From: Artemia franciscana | Lineage: Eukaryota; Arthropoda; Branchiopoda; Anostraca; Artemiidae | Length of the DNA: 64,000 bases | Direction of reading: 5' to 3' | NCBI RefSeq assembly: GCF_032884065.1 | Contig: NC_088881.1 | Coordinates: 2,352,001-2,416,000 of the forward strand | Part shown: positions 51,465 to 63,147 of the stretch, one piece after another | Position numbering within the stretch: the stretch's first letter is position 1 | Layout of the letters: each line of letters opens with the position of its first letter | The notes under the pieces: model-generated | What the model was told of the DNA's origin: nothing | What the model saw: only the letters and a program-made list of their open reading frames with translations | Databases searched by the model: none | Translations under genes and position numbers: made by a program

Positions 51465-54400
51465 CTTTCAGTGCAAGGAAATTTCAGTACAAGCAAACAG
51501 AACCTAGTTAGTAGACTATGCCTATTTATTATTGTAGCAGGTCCACCTTATGGGTACTCTTGTTTTTATGGTTTTTTTTTCACAGAAACATAGTGGAGCA
51601 CATGCGATGTCCACTGTCGTACGTGAGCACATGTCCACTTCCAGTGCAAGGAAATGGTCGGTTTTTGCAAACAGTTCCTAGTTAGTATGCCTATTTATTA
51701 TTGTAGCAGGTCCATCTTATGGGTGCCCTTTTTTTAGGTTTTTTTTTCACAGAAACATAGTGGAGCACATGCGATGTCCACTGTAGTACGTGAGCACAAG
51801 TCCACTTTCAGTGCAAGGAAATGGTCAGCTTTTGCAAACAGTTCCTAGTTAGTATGCCTATTTATTATTGTAGCAGGTCCATCTTATGGGTGCCCTTGTT
51901 TTTAGGTTGTTTTTTTTTTCACAGAAACATAGAGGAGCACATGCGATGTCCACTGTCGTACGTGAGCACATGTCCACTTTCATTGCAAGGAAATAGTCAG
52001 TTTTTGCAAACAGTTCCTAGTTAGTATGCCTATTTATTATTGTAGCAGGTCCATCTTATGAGTGTCCTTGTTTTTAGGGTTTTTTTTTCACAGAAACATA
52101 GTGGAGCACATGCGATGTCCACTGTCGTACGTGAGCACATGTCCACTTTCAGTGTAAGGAAATGGTCAGCTTTTGAAAACAGTTCCTAGTTAGTATGCCT
52201 ATTTATTATTGTAGCAGGTCCATCTTATGGGTGCCCTTGTTTTTAGGGTTTTTTTTTCACAGAAATATAGTGGAGTACATGCGATATCCACTGTCACTTG
52301 TGAGCACATGTCCACTTTCAGTGCAAGGAAACGGTCAGCTTTTGCAAACAGTTCCTAGTTAGTATGCCCATTTAATATTGTAGCAGGTCCATTTTATGGG
52401 TGCCCTTGTTTTTAGGTTTTTTTTTTCACAGAAACATAGTGGAGCACATGCGATGTCCACTGTCGTACGTGAGCACATATCCACTTTTAGTGTAAGGAAA
52501 TGGTCAGTTTTTGAAAATAGTTCCTAGTTAGTATGTCTATTTATTATTGTAGCAGGTCCATCTTATGGGTGCCCTTGTTTTTAGGGTTTTTATTTCACAG
52601 AAATATAGTGGAGTACATGCGATATCCACTGTCACTTGTGAGCACATGTCCACTTTCAGTGCAAGGAAATGGTCAGCTTTTGCAAACATTTCCTAGTTAG
52701 TATGCCTATTTAATATTGTAGCAGGTCCATCTTATGGGTGCCCTTGTTTTTAGGGTTTTTTTTTTCACAGAAACATAGTGGAGCACATGCGATGTCTCCA
52801 CTGTCACTTATGAGCACATGTCCACTTTCAGTGTAAGGAAATGGTCAGCATTTGCAAACAGTTGCTAGTTAGTAGGCATATTTATTATTGTAGCGGGTCC
52901 ATCTTATGGGTGCCCTTGTTTTTAGTTGTTTTTTTTTTTCACAGAAACATAGTGGAGCACATGCGGTGTCCACTGTCGTACGTGAGCACATGTCCACTTT
53001 CAGTGCAAGGAAATGGTCAGTTTTTGACAACAGTTCCTAGTTAGTATGCCTATTTGTTATTGTAGCAGGTCCATCTTATGGGTGCCCTTGTTTTTAGGTT
53101 TTTTTTTTTACAGAAACTTAGTGGAGCACATGCGATGTCCACTGTCGTACGTGAGCACATGTCCACTTTCAGTGTAAGGAAATGGTCAGTTTTTGAAAAC
53201 AGTTCCTAGTTAGTATGCCTATATATTATTGTAGCAGGTCCATCTTATGGGTGCCCTTGTTTTTAGGTTTTTTTTTTCACAGAAATATAGTGGAGTACAT
53301 GCGATATCCACTGTCACTTGTAAGCACATGTCCACTTTCAGTGCAAGGAAATGGTCAGTTTTTGAAAACAGTTCCTAGTTAGTATGCATATTTATTATTG
53401 TAGCGGGTCCATCTTATGGGTGCCATTGTTTTTAGGTTTTTTTTTTCACAGAAACATAGTGGAGCACATGCGATGTCCGCTGTCGTACGTGAGCACATGT
53501 CCACTTTCAGTGCAAGGAAACGGTCAGCTTTTGTAAACAGATCCTAGTTAGTATGCCCATTTACTATTGTAGCAGATCCACCTTACGGGTGCCCTTGTTT
53601 TTAGGTTGTTTTTTTTTTCACAGAAATATAGTGGAGCACATGCGATGTCCACTGTCGTACGTGAGCACATGTCCACTTTCAGTGCAAGGAAATGGTCAGT
53701 TTTTGCAAACAGTTCCTAGTTAGTATGCCTATTTATTATTGTAGCAGGTCCACCTTATGGGTGCCCTTGTTTTTAGTTTTTTTTTTCACAGAAACATAGT
53801 GGAGCACATGCGATGTCCACTGTCGTACGTGAGCACATGTCCACTTTCAGTGCAAGGAAATGGTCAGTTTTTGCAAATAGTTCCTAGTTAGTATGCCTAT
53901 TTATTATTGTAGCAGGTCCATCTTATGGGTGCCCTTGTTTTTAGGTTTTTTTTTCACAGAAACATAGTGGAGCACATGCGATGTCCACTGTCGTACGTGA
54001 GCACATGTCCACTTTCAGTGCAAGGAAATGGTCAGTTTTTGCAAACAGTTCCTAGTTAGTATGCCTATTTATTATTGTAGCAGGTCCATCTTATGGGTGC
54101 CCTTGTTTTTAGGTTTTTTTTTTTCACAGAAACATTGTGGAGCACTTGCGATGTCCACTGTCGTACGTGAGCACATGTCCACTTTCAGTGCAAGGAAATG
54201 GTCAGTTTTTGCAAACAGTTCCTAGTTAGTATGCCTATTTATTATTGTAGCAGGTGCATCTTACGGGTGCCCTTGTTTTTAGGTTTTTTTTCACAGAAAC
54301 ATAGTGGAGCACATGCGATGTCCACTGTCGTACGTGAGCACATGTCCACTTTCAGTGCAAGGAAATGGTCAGTTTTTGAAAACAGCTCCTAGTTAGTATG

Positions 54401-56878
54401 CCTATTTATTATTGTAGCAGGTCCATCTTATGGGTGCCCTTGTTTTTAGGGTTTTTTTTTTTTCACAGAAACATAGTGGAGCACATGCGATGTCCACTGT
54501 CGTACGTGAGCACATGTCCAATTTCAGTGCCAGGAAATGGTCAGCTTTTGCAAACAGTTCCTAGTTAGTATGCATATTTATTATTGTAGCGGGTCCATCT
54601 TATGGGTGCCCTTGTTTTTAGTTTTTTTTCACAGAAACATAGTGGAGCACATGCGATGTCCACTGTCGTACGTGAGCACATGTCCACTTTCAGTGCCAGG
54701 AAATGGTCAGCTTTTGCAAACAGTTCCTAGTCAGTATGCCTATTTATTATTGTAGCATGTCCACCTTATGAGTACCCTTGTTTTTAGGGTTTTTTTTTCA
54801 CAGAAATATAGTGGAGCACATGCGATGTCCACTGTCACTTGTGAGCACATGTCCACTTTCAGTGCAAGGAAATGGTCAGCTTTTGCAAACATTTCCTAGT
54901 TAGTATGCCTATTTAATATTGTAGCAGGTCCATCTTATGGGTGTCCTTGTTTTTAGGTTTTTTTTTCACAGAAATATAGTGGAGCACATGCGATGTCCAC
55001 TGTCACTTGTGAGCACATGTCCACTTTCAGTGCAAGGAAATGGTCAGCTTTTGCAAACATTTCTTAGTTAGTATGCCTATTTATTATTGTAGCAGGTCCA
55101 TCTTATGGGTGCCCTTGTTTTTAGGTTTTTTTTTCACAGAAACATAGTGGAGCACATGCAATGTCCACTGTCGTACGTGAGCACATGTCCACTTTCAGTG
55201 TAAGGAAATGGTTAGTTTTTGAAAACAGTCCTAGTTAGTATGCCTTTTTATTATTGTAGCAGGTCCATCTTATGGGTGCCCTTGTTTTTAGGGTTTTTTT
55301 TTCACAGAATATAGTGGAGTACATGCGATATCCACTGTCGTACGTGAGCACATGTCCACTTTCAGTGCCAGGAAATGGCCAGCTTTTGCAAACAGTTCCT
55401 AGTCAGTATGCCTATTTATTATTGTAGCATGTCCACCTTATGGGTACCCTTGTTTTTAGGGTTTTTTTTCACAGAAATATAGTGGAGCACATGCGATGTC
55501 CCCTGTCACTTGTGAGCACATGTCCACTTTCAGTGCAAGGAAATGGTCAGCTTTTGCAAACATTTCTTAGTTAGTATGCCTATTTATTATTGTAGCAGGT
55601 CCATCTTATGGGTGCCCTTGTTTTTAGGGTTTTTTTTCACAGAAATATAGTGGAGTACATGCGATATCCACTGTCGTACGTGAGCACATGTCCACTTTCA
55701 GTGCCAGGAAATGGCCAGCTTTTGCAAACAATTCCTAGTTAGTATGCCTATTTATTATTGTAGCAGATCCACCTTATGGGTGCCCTTATTTTTATGGTTT
55801 TTTCACAGAAATATAGTGGAGCACATGCGATGTCCACTGTCACTTGTGAGCACATGTCCACTTTCAGTGCAAGGAAATGGTCAGCTTTTGAAAACAGTTC
55901 CTAGTTATTATGCCTATTTATTATGGTAGCATGTCCACCTTATGGGTACCCTTGTTTTCAGTTTTTTTTCACAGAAACATAGTGGAGCACATGCGATATC
56001 CACTGTCACTTGTGAGCACATGTCCACTTTCAGTGTAAGGAAATGGTCAGCTTTTGCAAACAGTTCCTAGTCAGTATGCCTATTTATTATTGTAGCATGT
56101 CCACCTTATGGGTGCCTTTGTTTTTATGGGTTTTTTTTTCGCAGAAATATAGTGGAGCACATGCGATGTCCACTGTCACTTGTGAGCACATGTCCACTTT
56201 CAGTGCAAGGAAATGGTCAGCTTTTGCAAACATTTCCTAGTTAGTATGCCTATTTATTATTGTAGCAGGTCCACCTTATGGGTGCCCTTGTTTTTAGGGG
56301 TTTTTTTTCACAGAAACATAGTGGAGCACATGCGATGTCCACTGTCACTTGTGAGCACATGTCCACTTTCAGTGCCAGGAAATGGACAGCTTTTGCAAAC
56401 AGTTCCTAGTCAGTATGCCTATTTATTATTGTAGCATGTCCACCTTATGGGTGCCTTTGTTTTTATGGGTTTTTTTTTCGCAGAAATATAGTGGAGCACA
56501 TGCGATGTCCACTGTCACTTGTGAGCACATGTCCACTTTCAGTTTAAGGAAATGGTCAGCTTTTGCAAACAGTTCCTAGTTAGTATGCCTATTTATTATT
56601 GTAGCAGGTCCACCTTATGGGTGCCCTTGTTTTTAGGTTTTTTTTTTTTGTTTTTTTTTCACAGAAACATAGTGGAGCACATGCGATGTCCACTGTCACT
56701 TGTTAGCACATGTCCACTTTCAGTGTAAGGAAATGGTCAGCTTTTGCAAACAGTTCCTAGTTAGTATGCCTATTTGTTATTGTAGCAAGTCCACCTTATG
56801 GGTGCCCTTGTATTTAGGGTTTTTTCACAGAAATATAGTGGAGCACATGCGATATCAACTGTCACTTGTGGGTACTAT
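51465..56878 (+). repeat. Satellite array, about 32 units of 169-172 bp
   Basis: The unit runs GGTCAGCTTTTGCAAACAGT, CCTAGTTAGTATGCC, TTATTATTGTAGCAGGTCCA, TGGGTGCCCTTGTTTTTAGG, a T run, CACAGAAACATAGTGGAGCA, CATGCGATGTCCACTGTCG and CATGTCCACTTTCAGTGCAA. Starts near 51823, 51995, 52164, 52333, 52502 and 52671 show 169-172 bp spacing, with variation mostly in the T run. Two subtypes differ at GTCGTACGTGAG or GTCACTTGTGAG. Many 60-70 codon ORFs are echoes of the unit and shift frame from unit to unit, so they are not genes. Confidence 0.97.
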
Positions 56879-57080
56879 ATCGAGTAGTTTCATACTGTCA
56901 GTAGAGAGGAAATATTCTTATGTGCATATAATTCCTCTACTAAGGCAAAGTTTCTTGACTACGGCGAATTTTACATTGAGGCTAATTTTTAGGCTCCATG
57001 ATACGAAGCATTTTTAATATAAGCCTCAACCAGTTTAAACAGGTTGGCCTGTCGGCTTCATACTTTTGTTTTAGGGGCAG

Positions 57081-57563
57081 TTAGGATGGTGGCGCGTGTG
57101 TTTGGTGCTTTGACAGTTCAAAAGGTGAATCGGGTTCTGGCACGGGATTTCTTTTTCTGCTCTGTTGAAACTTTGAGGGGGGAATGGCCGTGTTTCTTGG
57201 CCTTTTTATAGTATGTAGGCATGTGGCCGATTTCATAACCATTGAAGCAACTTTCTGGGAGATAAATAAATTCTTGTATTCTGAAGTGTCAAAGTCAATT
57301 ATGATCGGCATTTTTGTGACAGTATCAAGGGCATCTCTGCTTGGGAAATACCGCTTGAAAATGCGGGATTTCCCAGATTGTTCACCTTTCTCACAACCCG
57401 CTATTAGACTTTGCAGTACCGATTTCAGCGAAGGAGGGTTTGTAGCAACTACAGGGTAAGACAGCTTTGTGGGGGTGTTTGGTTCGATCCAGAAACTGGT
57501 TTTAGTAAAAAACTGTTCGTCACCTTTATTCACCCGTTCCATGAAGCCTTCAAAACGACACAT
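57081..57563 (-). CDS. Unassigned 160-codon ORF
   Basis: Starting at the ATG at 57563 (a stop lies four codons upstream), the frame reads MCRFEGFMERVNKGDEQFF, LKSVLQSLIAGCEKGEQSGK, KMPIIIDFDTSEYKNLFISQ and ends in a Pro/Ser/basic tail (RKRNPVPEPDSPFEL) and a stop at 57081. The composition is balanced and non-repetitive, unusually long for this AT-rich area. I recognise no domain, signal peptide or membrane segment. It could be a single-exon or transposon-derived gene, or a chance frame. It lies between the satellite array and the TGACGT repeat. Confidence 0.33.
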   Translation of the reverse strand: MCRFEGFMERVNKGDEQFFTKTSFWIEPNTPTKLSYPVVATNPPSLKSVLQSLIAGCEKGEQSGKSRIFKRYFPSRDALDTVTKMPIIIDFDTSEYKNLFISQKVASMVMKSATCLHTIKRPRNTAIPPSKFQQSRKRNPVPEPDSPFELSKHQTHAPPS

Positions 57564-57587
57564 ATCATTTACTCAGGTTGTTACGCA

Positions 57588-57905
57588 TGTCGTATAACGT
57601 TAGTAGGCTAAAAAATGACGTGTTTAGGTAGTCGTATAACGTCAAAAAATGACGTTTCCTATAACCATGGTAGGCTAAAAAATGACGTGTGTAGGTAGCC
57701 ATATAACATCAATAATGACGTGTCGTATAACTTTGGTAGGCTAAAAAATGACGTGTGTAGGTAGTCGTATAACGTCAAAAAATGACGTGACGTGTAGCTT
57801 TGGTAGGCTAAAAAATGACGTGTGTAGGTAAGTCGTATAACGTCAAAAAATTACATGTCGCATAACTTGTTAGGCTTAAAAATGACTTTTGTAGGTAGTT
57901 GACGC
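57588..57905 (+). repeat. Tandem repeat of about 65-70 bp with TGACGT motifs
   Basis: About 4.5 units of TCGTATAACGTCAAAAAATG, ACGTGTCGTATAACTTTGG and TAGGCTAAAAAATGACGTG (the last followed by TGTAGGTAG). TGACGT occurs twice per unit. The last unit is the most diverged. Confidence 0.92.
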
Positions 57906-58820
57906 TTTTATTTAGCCGATTTGGCAAAGAATTTTACAATATACAAGACATTTTCTGAAACCTTAACTGATTTCCAATAGGATTCTAGTTGGCCAGATTT
58001 CAGTTGGATAAATTGTTTTACACTCAGTATGTTATCTCTGAAGAAAACTTCAGTGTAATTGATGTTTTATTGCTTCTTGCATTGCTTTCGAAACAAAATT
58101 TACCACAGTATTTTAAACCATGTTTTCCGTGCCCGTCTTTTAGTTTCATCAAGCCACGATTGTAAATCCAGAAAACAGTCCGAAGGGTGAGACAAGTCCC
58201 TAATTAAGTGTTCGTTATTTCAGTGATAAAATATTTCATATACCAAAAAGCAAGACCAGGGTAGATTCCTGCTACTTATTTCCCGCAGTTTAAGGGAGAT
58301 ACCACTCCCGGTAGGTACGACGGCACTGGCAACAGGACCCCCCCCCCCCTCTTCTGCTCGCCTATTAGTGAAATTGACAAAAATAATTAATCACTCAAAG
58401 AATTCGATAATTATTCTCTAGTATTATCCCTCACTACTATAATGCTGAGTAAGGCTTTTAAGATAGGTCAGGAACCATAATCTTTTACCAAATATTGCAA
58501 AAACTAACTAGGACTACAATTCTCTGGGACTACAATTCCCTGAAAAAGCTCACTGGTTTGATAATGTTAATGGGATGTCCAATTCAAGAGAGATATGTTC
58601 ACTGGAACACTGAATCAAAACGTAGCTAGCTATTAGATTTAATATGTTGCAAATTATGTTCGAGGAAGTTGAGATCCGTCTGGTAATAAAATGACATCAC
58701 AAGCACTCCTGGGGTATTATGTAATTCATGCTCTTGAAATGTAAATAAACATGACAGAGCTCATATGAATCTTTTTTTTTCCAAAATTAAGAATCTAAAC
58801 GTATTTTATGGTCTATCTAA
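57905..58820. other. Unassigned sequence
   Basis: No gene recognised. Only short ORFs and a poly-C run near 58341. Confidence 0.45.
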
Positions 58821-58821
58821 C

Positions 58822-59395
58822 AACATTCTTCGCTGTCCCATTGTCTGTGCATATAAATAGATTGTCAGGTTTACTGACTCTTGAACATGCAACATTTGTG
58901 TCCCGGTGTCCCAGTTTGTAATCTCTCTTTGAGTGTCCCGGTCGTCATTTATATTCCCTGTGTCCCGGTCGTCATTTGTGTCCCGGTCTGTAATTTCTAT
59001 TCGAACAATCCCTGTGTCCCGGTCGTCATTTATATATCCCGCCTGTGCCCCCGGCGTCCCCGTTGTAGTTGTGTCCCTATGTCCCGGTCGTCATTTATAT
59101 TCCCTGTGTCCCGGTCGTGATTTGTGTCCGGGTGTCCCAGTCTGTAATTTCTCTTTGAGGTTCCCGGTCGTCATTTATATTCCCTGTGTCCCGGTCGTCA
59201 TTTGTGTCCCGGTGTCCCGGTATGTAATTTCATCAGTTGACAAACATGACGTCAGTCGACAAACAATTTCATGACGCATACAGCTCAATCCTTATAATGA
59301 CGTAAGTCGACAAACATGACGTCAGTCGACACACAAACATGACGTCACTCGACACACACACACAGGCAACTTATTTATATATATATAGATTTAAT
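58822..59395 (-). mobile_element. Helitron-derived remnant, copy 3
   Basis: The helicase tail is reduced to the CSRVSKPDNLFICTDNGTAK part (58823-58900) and joins the 27-bp minisatellite (58900-59225). Next come repeats CGACAAACATGACGTCAGTC (59238-59355) and CAACTTATTTATATATATAT as at 3780-3850. The helicase block preceding CSRV is deleted, a different breakpoint from copy 2. No Helitron terminus is visible. Confidence 0.78.
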
Positions 59396-59579
59396 TAAGA
59401 TTTACTTCTGTGCAAATGTATTAGTAACGTTTCGATTATTAACGACTGAAACAGGATTAATCGAGAGCGTGCTTTATTGCTTAACTTGGCAATACTTGTG
59501 AAAATATTGCACTTCCCTAAATTTAAAAAATTTGAAACAACTTCGTGATTTTCAAACAACCAAACGAAAATCCTACAGA

Positions 59580-59935
59580 AACCTGTAAATTTTTACAGGG
59601 ATTGAATTGTTTAGAGGATCTTTCCGTGGGGAGAGGGAACTTTTTCCTGGACATAAAACCGGATTTCCAGACATTAAGTAAAATATGATTAGAAATAAAG
59701 TGAAAAAAAACAATTTTTTCAGCTGAAAGTAATGAGCAACATTAAAACTTAAAACGAGCAGAAATTATTACGTATATATACCTCGCTCTTTAAGCTAAAG
59801 TTTGAATAATTGTCCCATTTCTTTAATAACACAAGGATTGTTTAATTAGAGGAATAAGAAGCTTTTTTTTCAAGTACTAAAAAACTTTAATTTGAAGAGC
59901 GTGGCATTGAGGAGGGGGTAACCTTGAACCATGGT
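59580..59935 (-). repeat. Family A copy
   Basis: TTAGAGGATCTTTCCGTGGG, AGCTGAAAGTAATGAGCAAC, ATTAAAACTTAAAACGAGCA and CCTCGCTCTTTAAGCTAAAG follow the order of the left palindrome arm (34760-35000). It ends about 100 bp before the CoA synthase exon. Confidence 0.85.
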
Positions 59936-60035
59936 AAGTTGCGACGCCCTGAAAAAAAGTTTTAATCAGCAAAATTTTTTTCTTAAAAATTTTGTGGAAA
60001 ATGGGTTGCTCAAAGCTTCAAATTATCTTTTTCAG

Positions 60036-60233
60036 TTGATTGTTGTTAGCCACGAGACACTCAAAGGAGGGCAAAGGGTGAATGAGAAGCGATTAGAAAA
60101 GGGTCTTTCACCATTGAAACTCCATCGAATACCCTTAATTGAGGACACAAATAAAGAACCAGGAGATGAAGATAAAATGAGCTCCAGCTCTCTACGGAAG
60201 AAGAAACTTGGCACTAGAATTAAACCGTTTCAA
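60036..60233 (+). CDS. COASY: CoA synthase, phosphopantetheine adenylyltransferase exon (partial gene)
   Basis: A 198-nt exon in phase 0, bounded by acceptor TCTTTTTCAG (60026-60035) and donor CAA|GTGAGT (60234). Its 66 codons read LIVVSHETLKGGQRVNEKR, GLSPLKLHRIPLIED, then DEDKMSSSSLRKKKLGTRI. This is the C-terminal half of the PPAT domain of animal bifunctional CoA synthase. VVSxET-GG-xxN and the SSSSxR motif correspond to the nucleotide-binding ISSxxxR region of PPAT enzymes. PPAT transfers AMP to 4'-phosphopantetheine in CoA synthesis. The upstream exon (GGTFDxLHxGH) and downstream dephospho-CoA kinase exons (P-loop) are not in the window: the former was not found and the latter probably lie to the right. 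Confidence 0.85.
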
Positions 60234-61070
60234 GTGAGTTGCTTAATTTTTTATAATTCAAGACGCACAATTAAATCTCTAATTCTGCCACCATGTCATT
60301 GAACAATGGGGTAGGGCTGGTAATCCTGTGAATACTAATAGTGTCTAATAATCCCGCGCTCTCTGCTAGAGGGAGACATAGCAACCATGTCTTTTCTTTG
60401 AAGATGTTGAATTATTAAGATTTCCTATTTTTTCTTAGTAACTAGCGATAGCAAACTGCTTATATCATTTTTGATTATGTATAATCTTTTGTCATATAGG
60501 GCCAACGAGGTTCTCTGGCTTACATGTATTCACTGGCTTTTCCTGGATTGAAAGCCAACTCTTGATTCTTGTCATCCCCATCTAGAAGTGGTTCATCTAT
60601 CATTTGATGAATATTTCATCCTCAACCAGAGCACCGGCATATTTACTAGATGTTGCTCGATTGAATGTCAAAACAAGAACTTTCTGCAAGAGGGAGTCAG
60701 CCATGGAAGTGAAGTACTCCCTCCTTTTCCAATTAGAGTATTAGTCCTGATGAAAGGCAGTTATAGTGATTGTAGATGACTTCTTTAATTTTTTTTTTAA
60801 ATTAAATTAAGTTGAGAATCAGAGGATTGCAGCCGTCCAACATCAGGCTGTTTGAGCCTTCCCCAGGGCGGTTGTGTGTATTTATAGTTTTTGTAATTTA
60901 GTAGTTAATAAAGAGAGAGTTCATTCTAAAAAAAAAGATGGTTCTTAAAAAGTTGAAAGTGTAACAGAAAAAACGGTCCTTCGACCTCCCTCCCCCCGGC
61001 TGTCGGCAGGCATGAATCTAAGCTTTCTCTTGCCTTTTTTTCTTTCTAAGCAAATGTGTAATACACTTCA
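60234..61070. other. Presumed CoA synthase intron, no feature
   Basis: No further exon recognised. Short ORFs only. Confidence 0.4.
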
Positions 61071-61074
61071 GCTT

Positions 61075-61255
61075 TTGAATCAAGGAAATACAATACTCTT
61101 TGTAAACTAAGGACACTTTGTAAGGTAAACTAAGGACACACTTTGTAAACTAATGTAAACTAAATGTAAACTAACAAACTAAATGTAAAGTTTACATGTG
61201 TAAACACATGTAAACTAAGGACACTTTGTAAGGTAAGGACACATGTATGTAAAAC
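61075..61255 (+). repeat. Short irregular tandem repeats, TGTAAACTAAGGACACTT type
   Basis: TTTGTAAACTAAGGACACTT and shorter pieces ATGTAAACTAA recur about eight times. A hairpin TTTACATGTG-TAAA-CACATGTAAA is included (61192-61214). Confidence 0.8.
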
Positions 61256-61967
61256 TTGCAATGCAAATTCAATGTAAATATTTTATAAGATAATGTTTTC
61301 ATAAATATTTGATAAGATTCAGTATCAGATACTCTTTTTGATGGATAGAAAAGCCCTTCTAAAATATTTTGAAAGCTAGCAAGATCTGAAACTTGTCCAA
61401 CAAGAAAGTATCCGGTTAACAATCATTGCCAAGTTACACAGTTTTGTTTTAAAGGAAAGAATTCTTCCTTTAAGCAGGAGCTGATATTTGGGGGGGGGGG
61501 GGCGATACACCCCTCTAGATTTTGAAAAATATCTTTTTTGGTCTTTTATTGGAAAAAAACGTGATTCCCCCTTAATGGTAAAAATACATTTGTTTAATTT
61601 TCATTGAAAAGGATACCTTGCACCTCCCCTAGCATTTTAGTGAACCAGCAACCCTCCCTTCAAGGAATTATTTGAAACCCCCTCCTAGGCAAAGGGTACT
61701 TATTATAGGTAGCGGTATTTTTGTGAAGTATCGTGTTGTGTACAGATTCTGGAAGCAACATTTTGTAGTCAAGAATCACTCCTGGTGAATTCAAATTTCA
61801 CTCCATCAAAACAAAAGCCTGATTTTAACAAAAACCGTCTGAAACTCCCCTCCCCCCATTACAATGTCTGTTTAGGTCCACAGTAAATTGTTTAATCCAA
61901 TCCATTGCCTGTTTTCAGTCATTGTTGAATCTCACAAAGCTAAAGCTGTGGCAGTGCTTCCACTATC

Positions 61968-62058
61968 CCCGAATTTTCGGGGATTTCCCCGAAAATCAGG
62001 AAAAATCCCCGAAAAAAAATGACGTTCCCCGAATCCCCGAAAATTCCCCGAATTTCTT
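61968..62058. repeat. CCCCGAA repeat cluster
   Basis: CCCCGAAAAT/CCCCGAATTT words occur about eight times in 90 bp, including the palindrome CCCCGAATTTTCGGGG (61968-61983). Strikingly GC-rich against the background. Confidence 0.85.
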
Positions 62059-62099
62059 TCTTTTCCCTTAATCTACCCGAAAATAGAGTTATTGGAAGG

Positions 62100-63145
62100 G
62101 TCACTGTTCGTTCCACAATTTTAATACAATTTTGCAACTTTATACTATGGTACGCTGGCGAACATATGATATTGAAAACTCCATTTTGCAAACCAAAATG
62201 GGAATGAAACAATTGGATGCGGGCTCCTCCTCTTTTATTGTGAATAGGAATGGAAAAAATGTTGTCATATGTTAAGGCTGATGCAACTAGTAAAGAAGAA
62301 GCTACGATTATCTCTAGACTTTACATTTAATAGTAAGCTAATTTTGTCACATTCTTCCAATTTTTCTAGCTGTATATCGTTTTTTAAATCGCTCATTCTA
62401 TTTTGATTTTGGAACACCAAAAACAAAATACTTTGAAGTGACTTTTATTGCTTTATTTTACATGATAATAGACCAAATATCTGATGATTTTATCTCTATT
62501 CAGCATTTAAGGTTCTATGTAAATATGGCAGTCATCAGATAGTTCATGGGTACAGACTGTAACTCTGTACCCATGCATGTACAGGAGAACGTGGCTCATT
62601 AGCAGCGGCAGATCCATGGGAGGAGGAGCAGGGGGCGCACACCCCCATGTGAGGTGGTGGATTCGTGTTTGGAACATTTGCTCTGATTTGGGTTGGGACG
62701 AAAGTTATTTTTTTTTAACTGGTTTTTAATAGGTTTTTAATTAGTACGACTGTTTCTTTTTGCAAACAAGTTTGAAACAAGGTTTTAGTCACTTTGTGCG
62801 GTTCTGTCTGTATTACCACAAAAGCCAACTGGGAGGCGAAAATCTTCATTTCGTAATAAAAAGGAGGGGAAATTTAAAATCCTAACTTCGTAGGCTGTCG
62901 AAATGATATTTCAGTATTGTGCTGTCACAACGGGGTTGAAAAGCAAAATATTAACGTTTTTTACTGTCAAAAATTTGTTTTCAAATTTTGCTAAGACACT
63001 GAGGTGAAGAAATTGATATCATTATTTTTTTTGGCTGTTTGTTTCGGTTTTTAGGTTTGCTTTTTTGCAAAGCAGGGTGATTTTTTCAACAATATTGTTC
63101 TTAGGGATTTGAATAATAGAAAGTAAATGTTTGAAAAGTGCAAAA
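62100..63145. other. Unassigned sequence
   Basis: No gene recognised. A hairpin around GGGTACAGA-CTGTAACT-CTGTACCC lies at 62548-62571. Confidence 0.45.
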
Positions 63146-63147
63146 AT

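Noticed and set aside
51821-57017. Series of 60-105 codon ORFs (MVSFCKQFLVSMPIYYCS type) as a repeated small-protein family
   Set aside because: They follow the 169-172 bp satellite unit, whose length changes the frame between units; no start context or conserved frame.
61940-62212. 90-codon minus-strand ORF over the CCCCGAA cluster
   Set aside because: Overlaps the low-complexity palindromic cluster and an equally open plus-strand frame.
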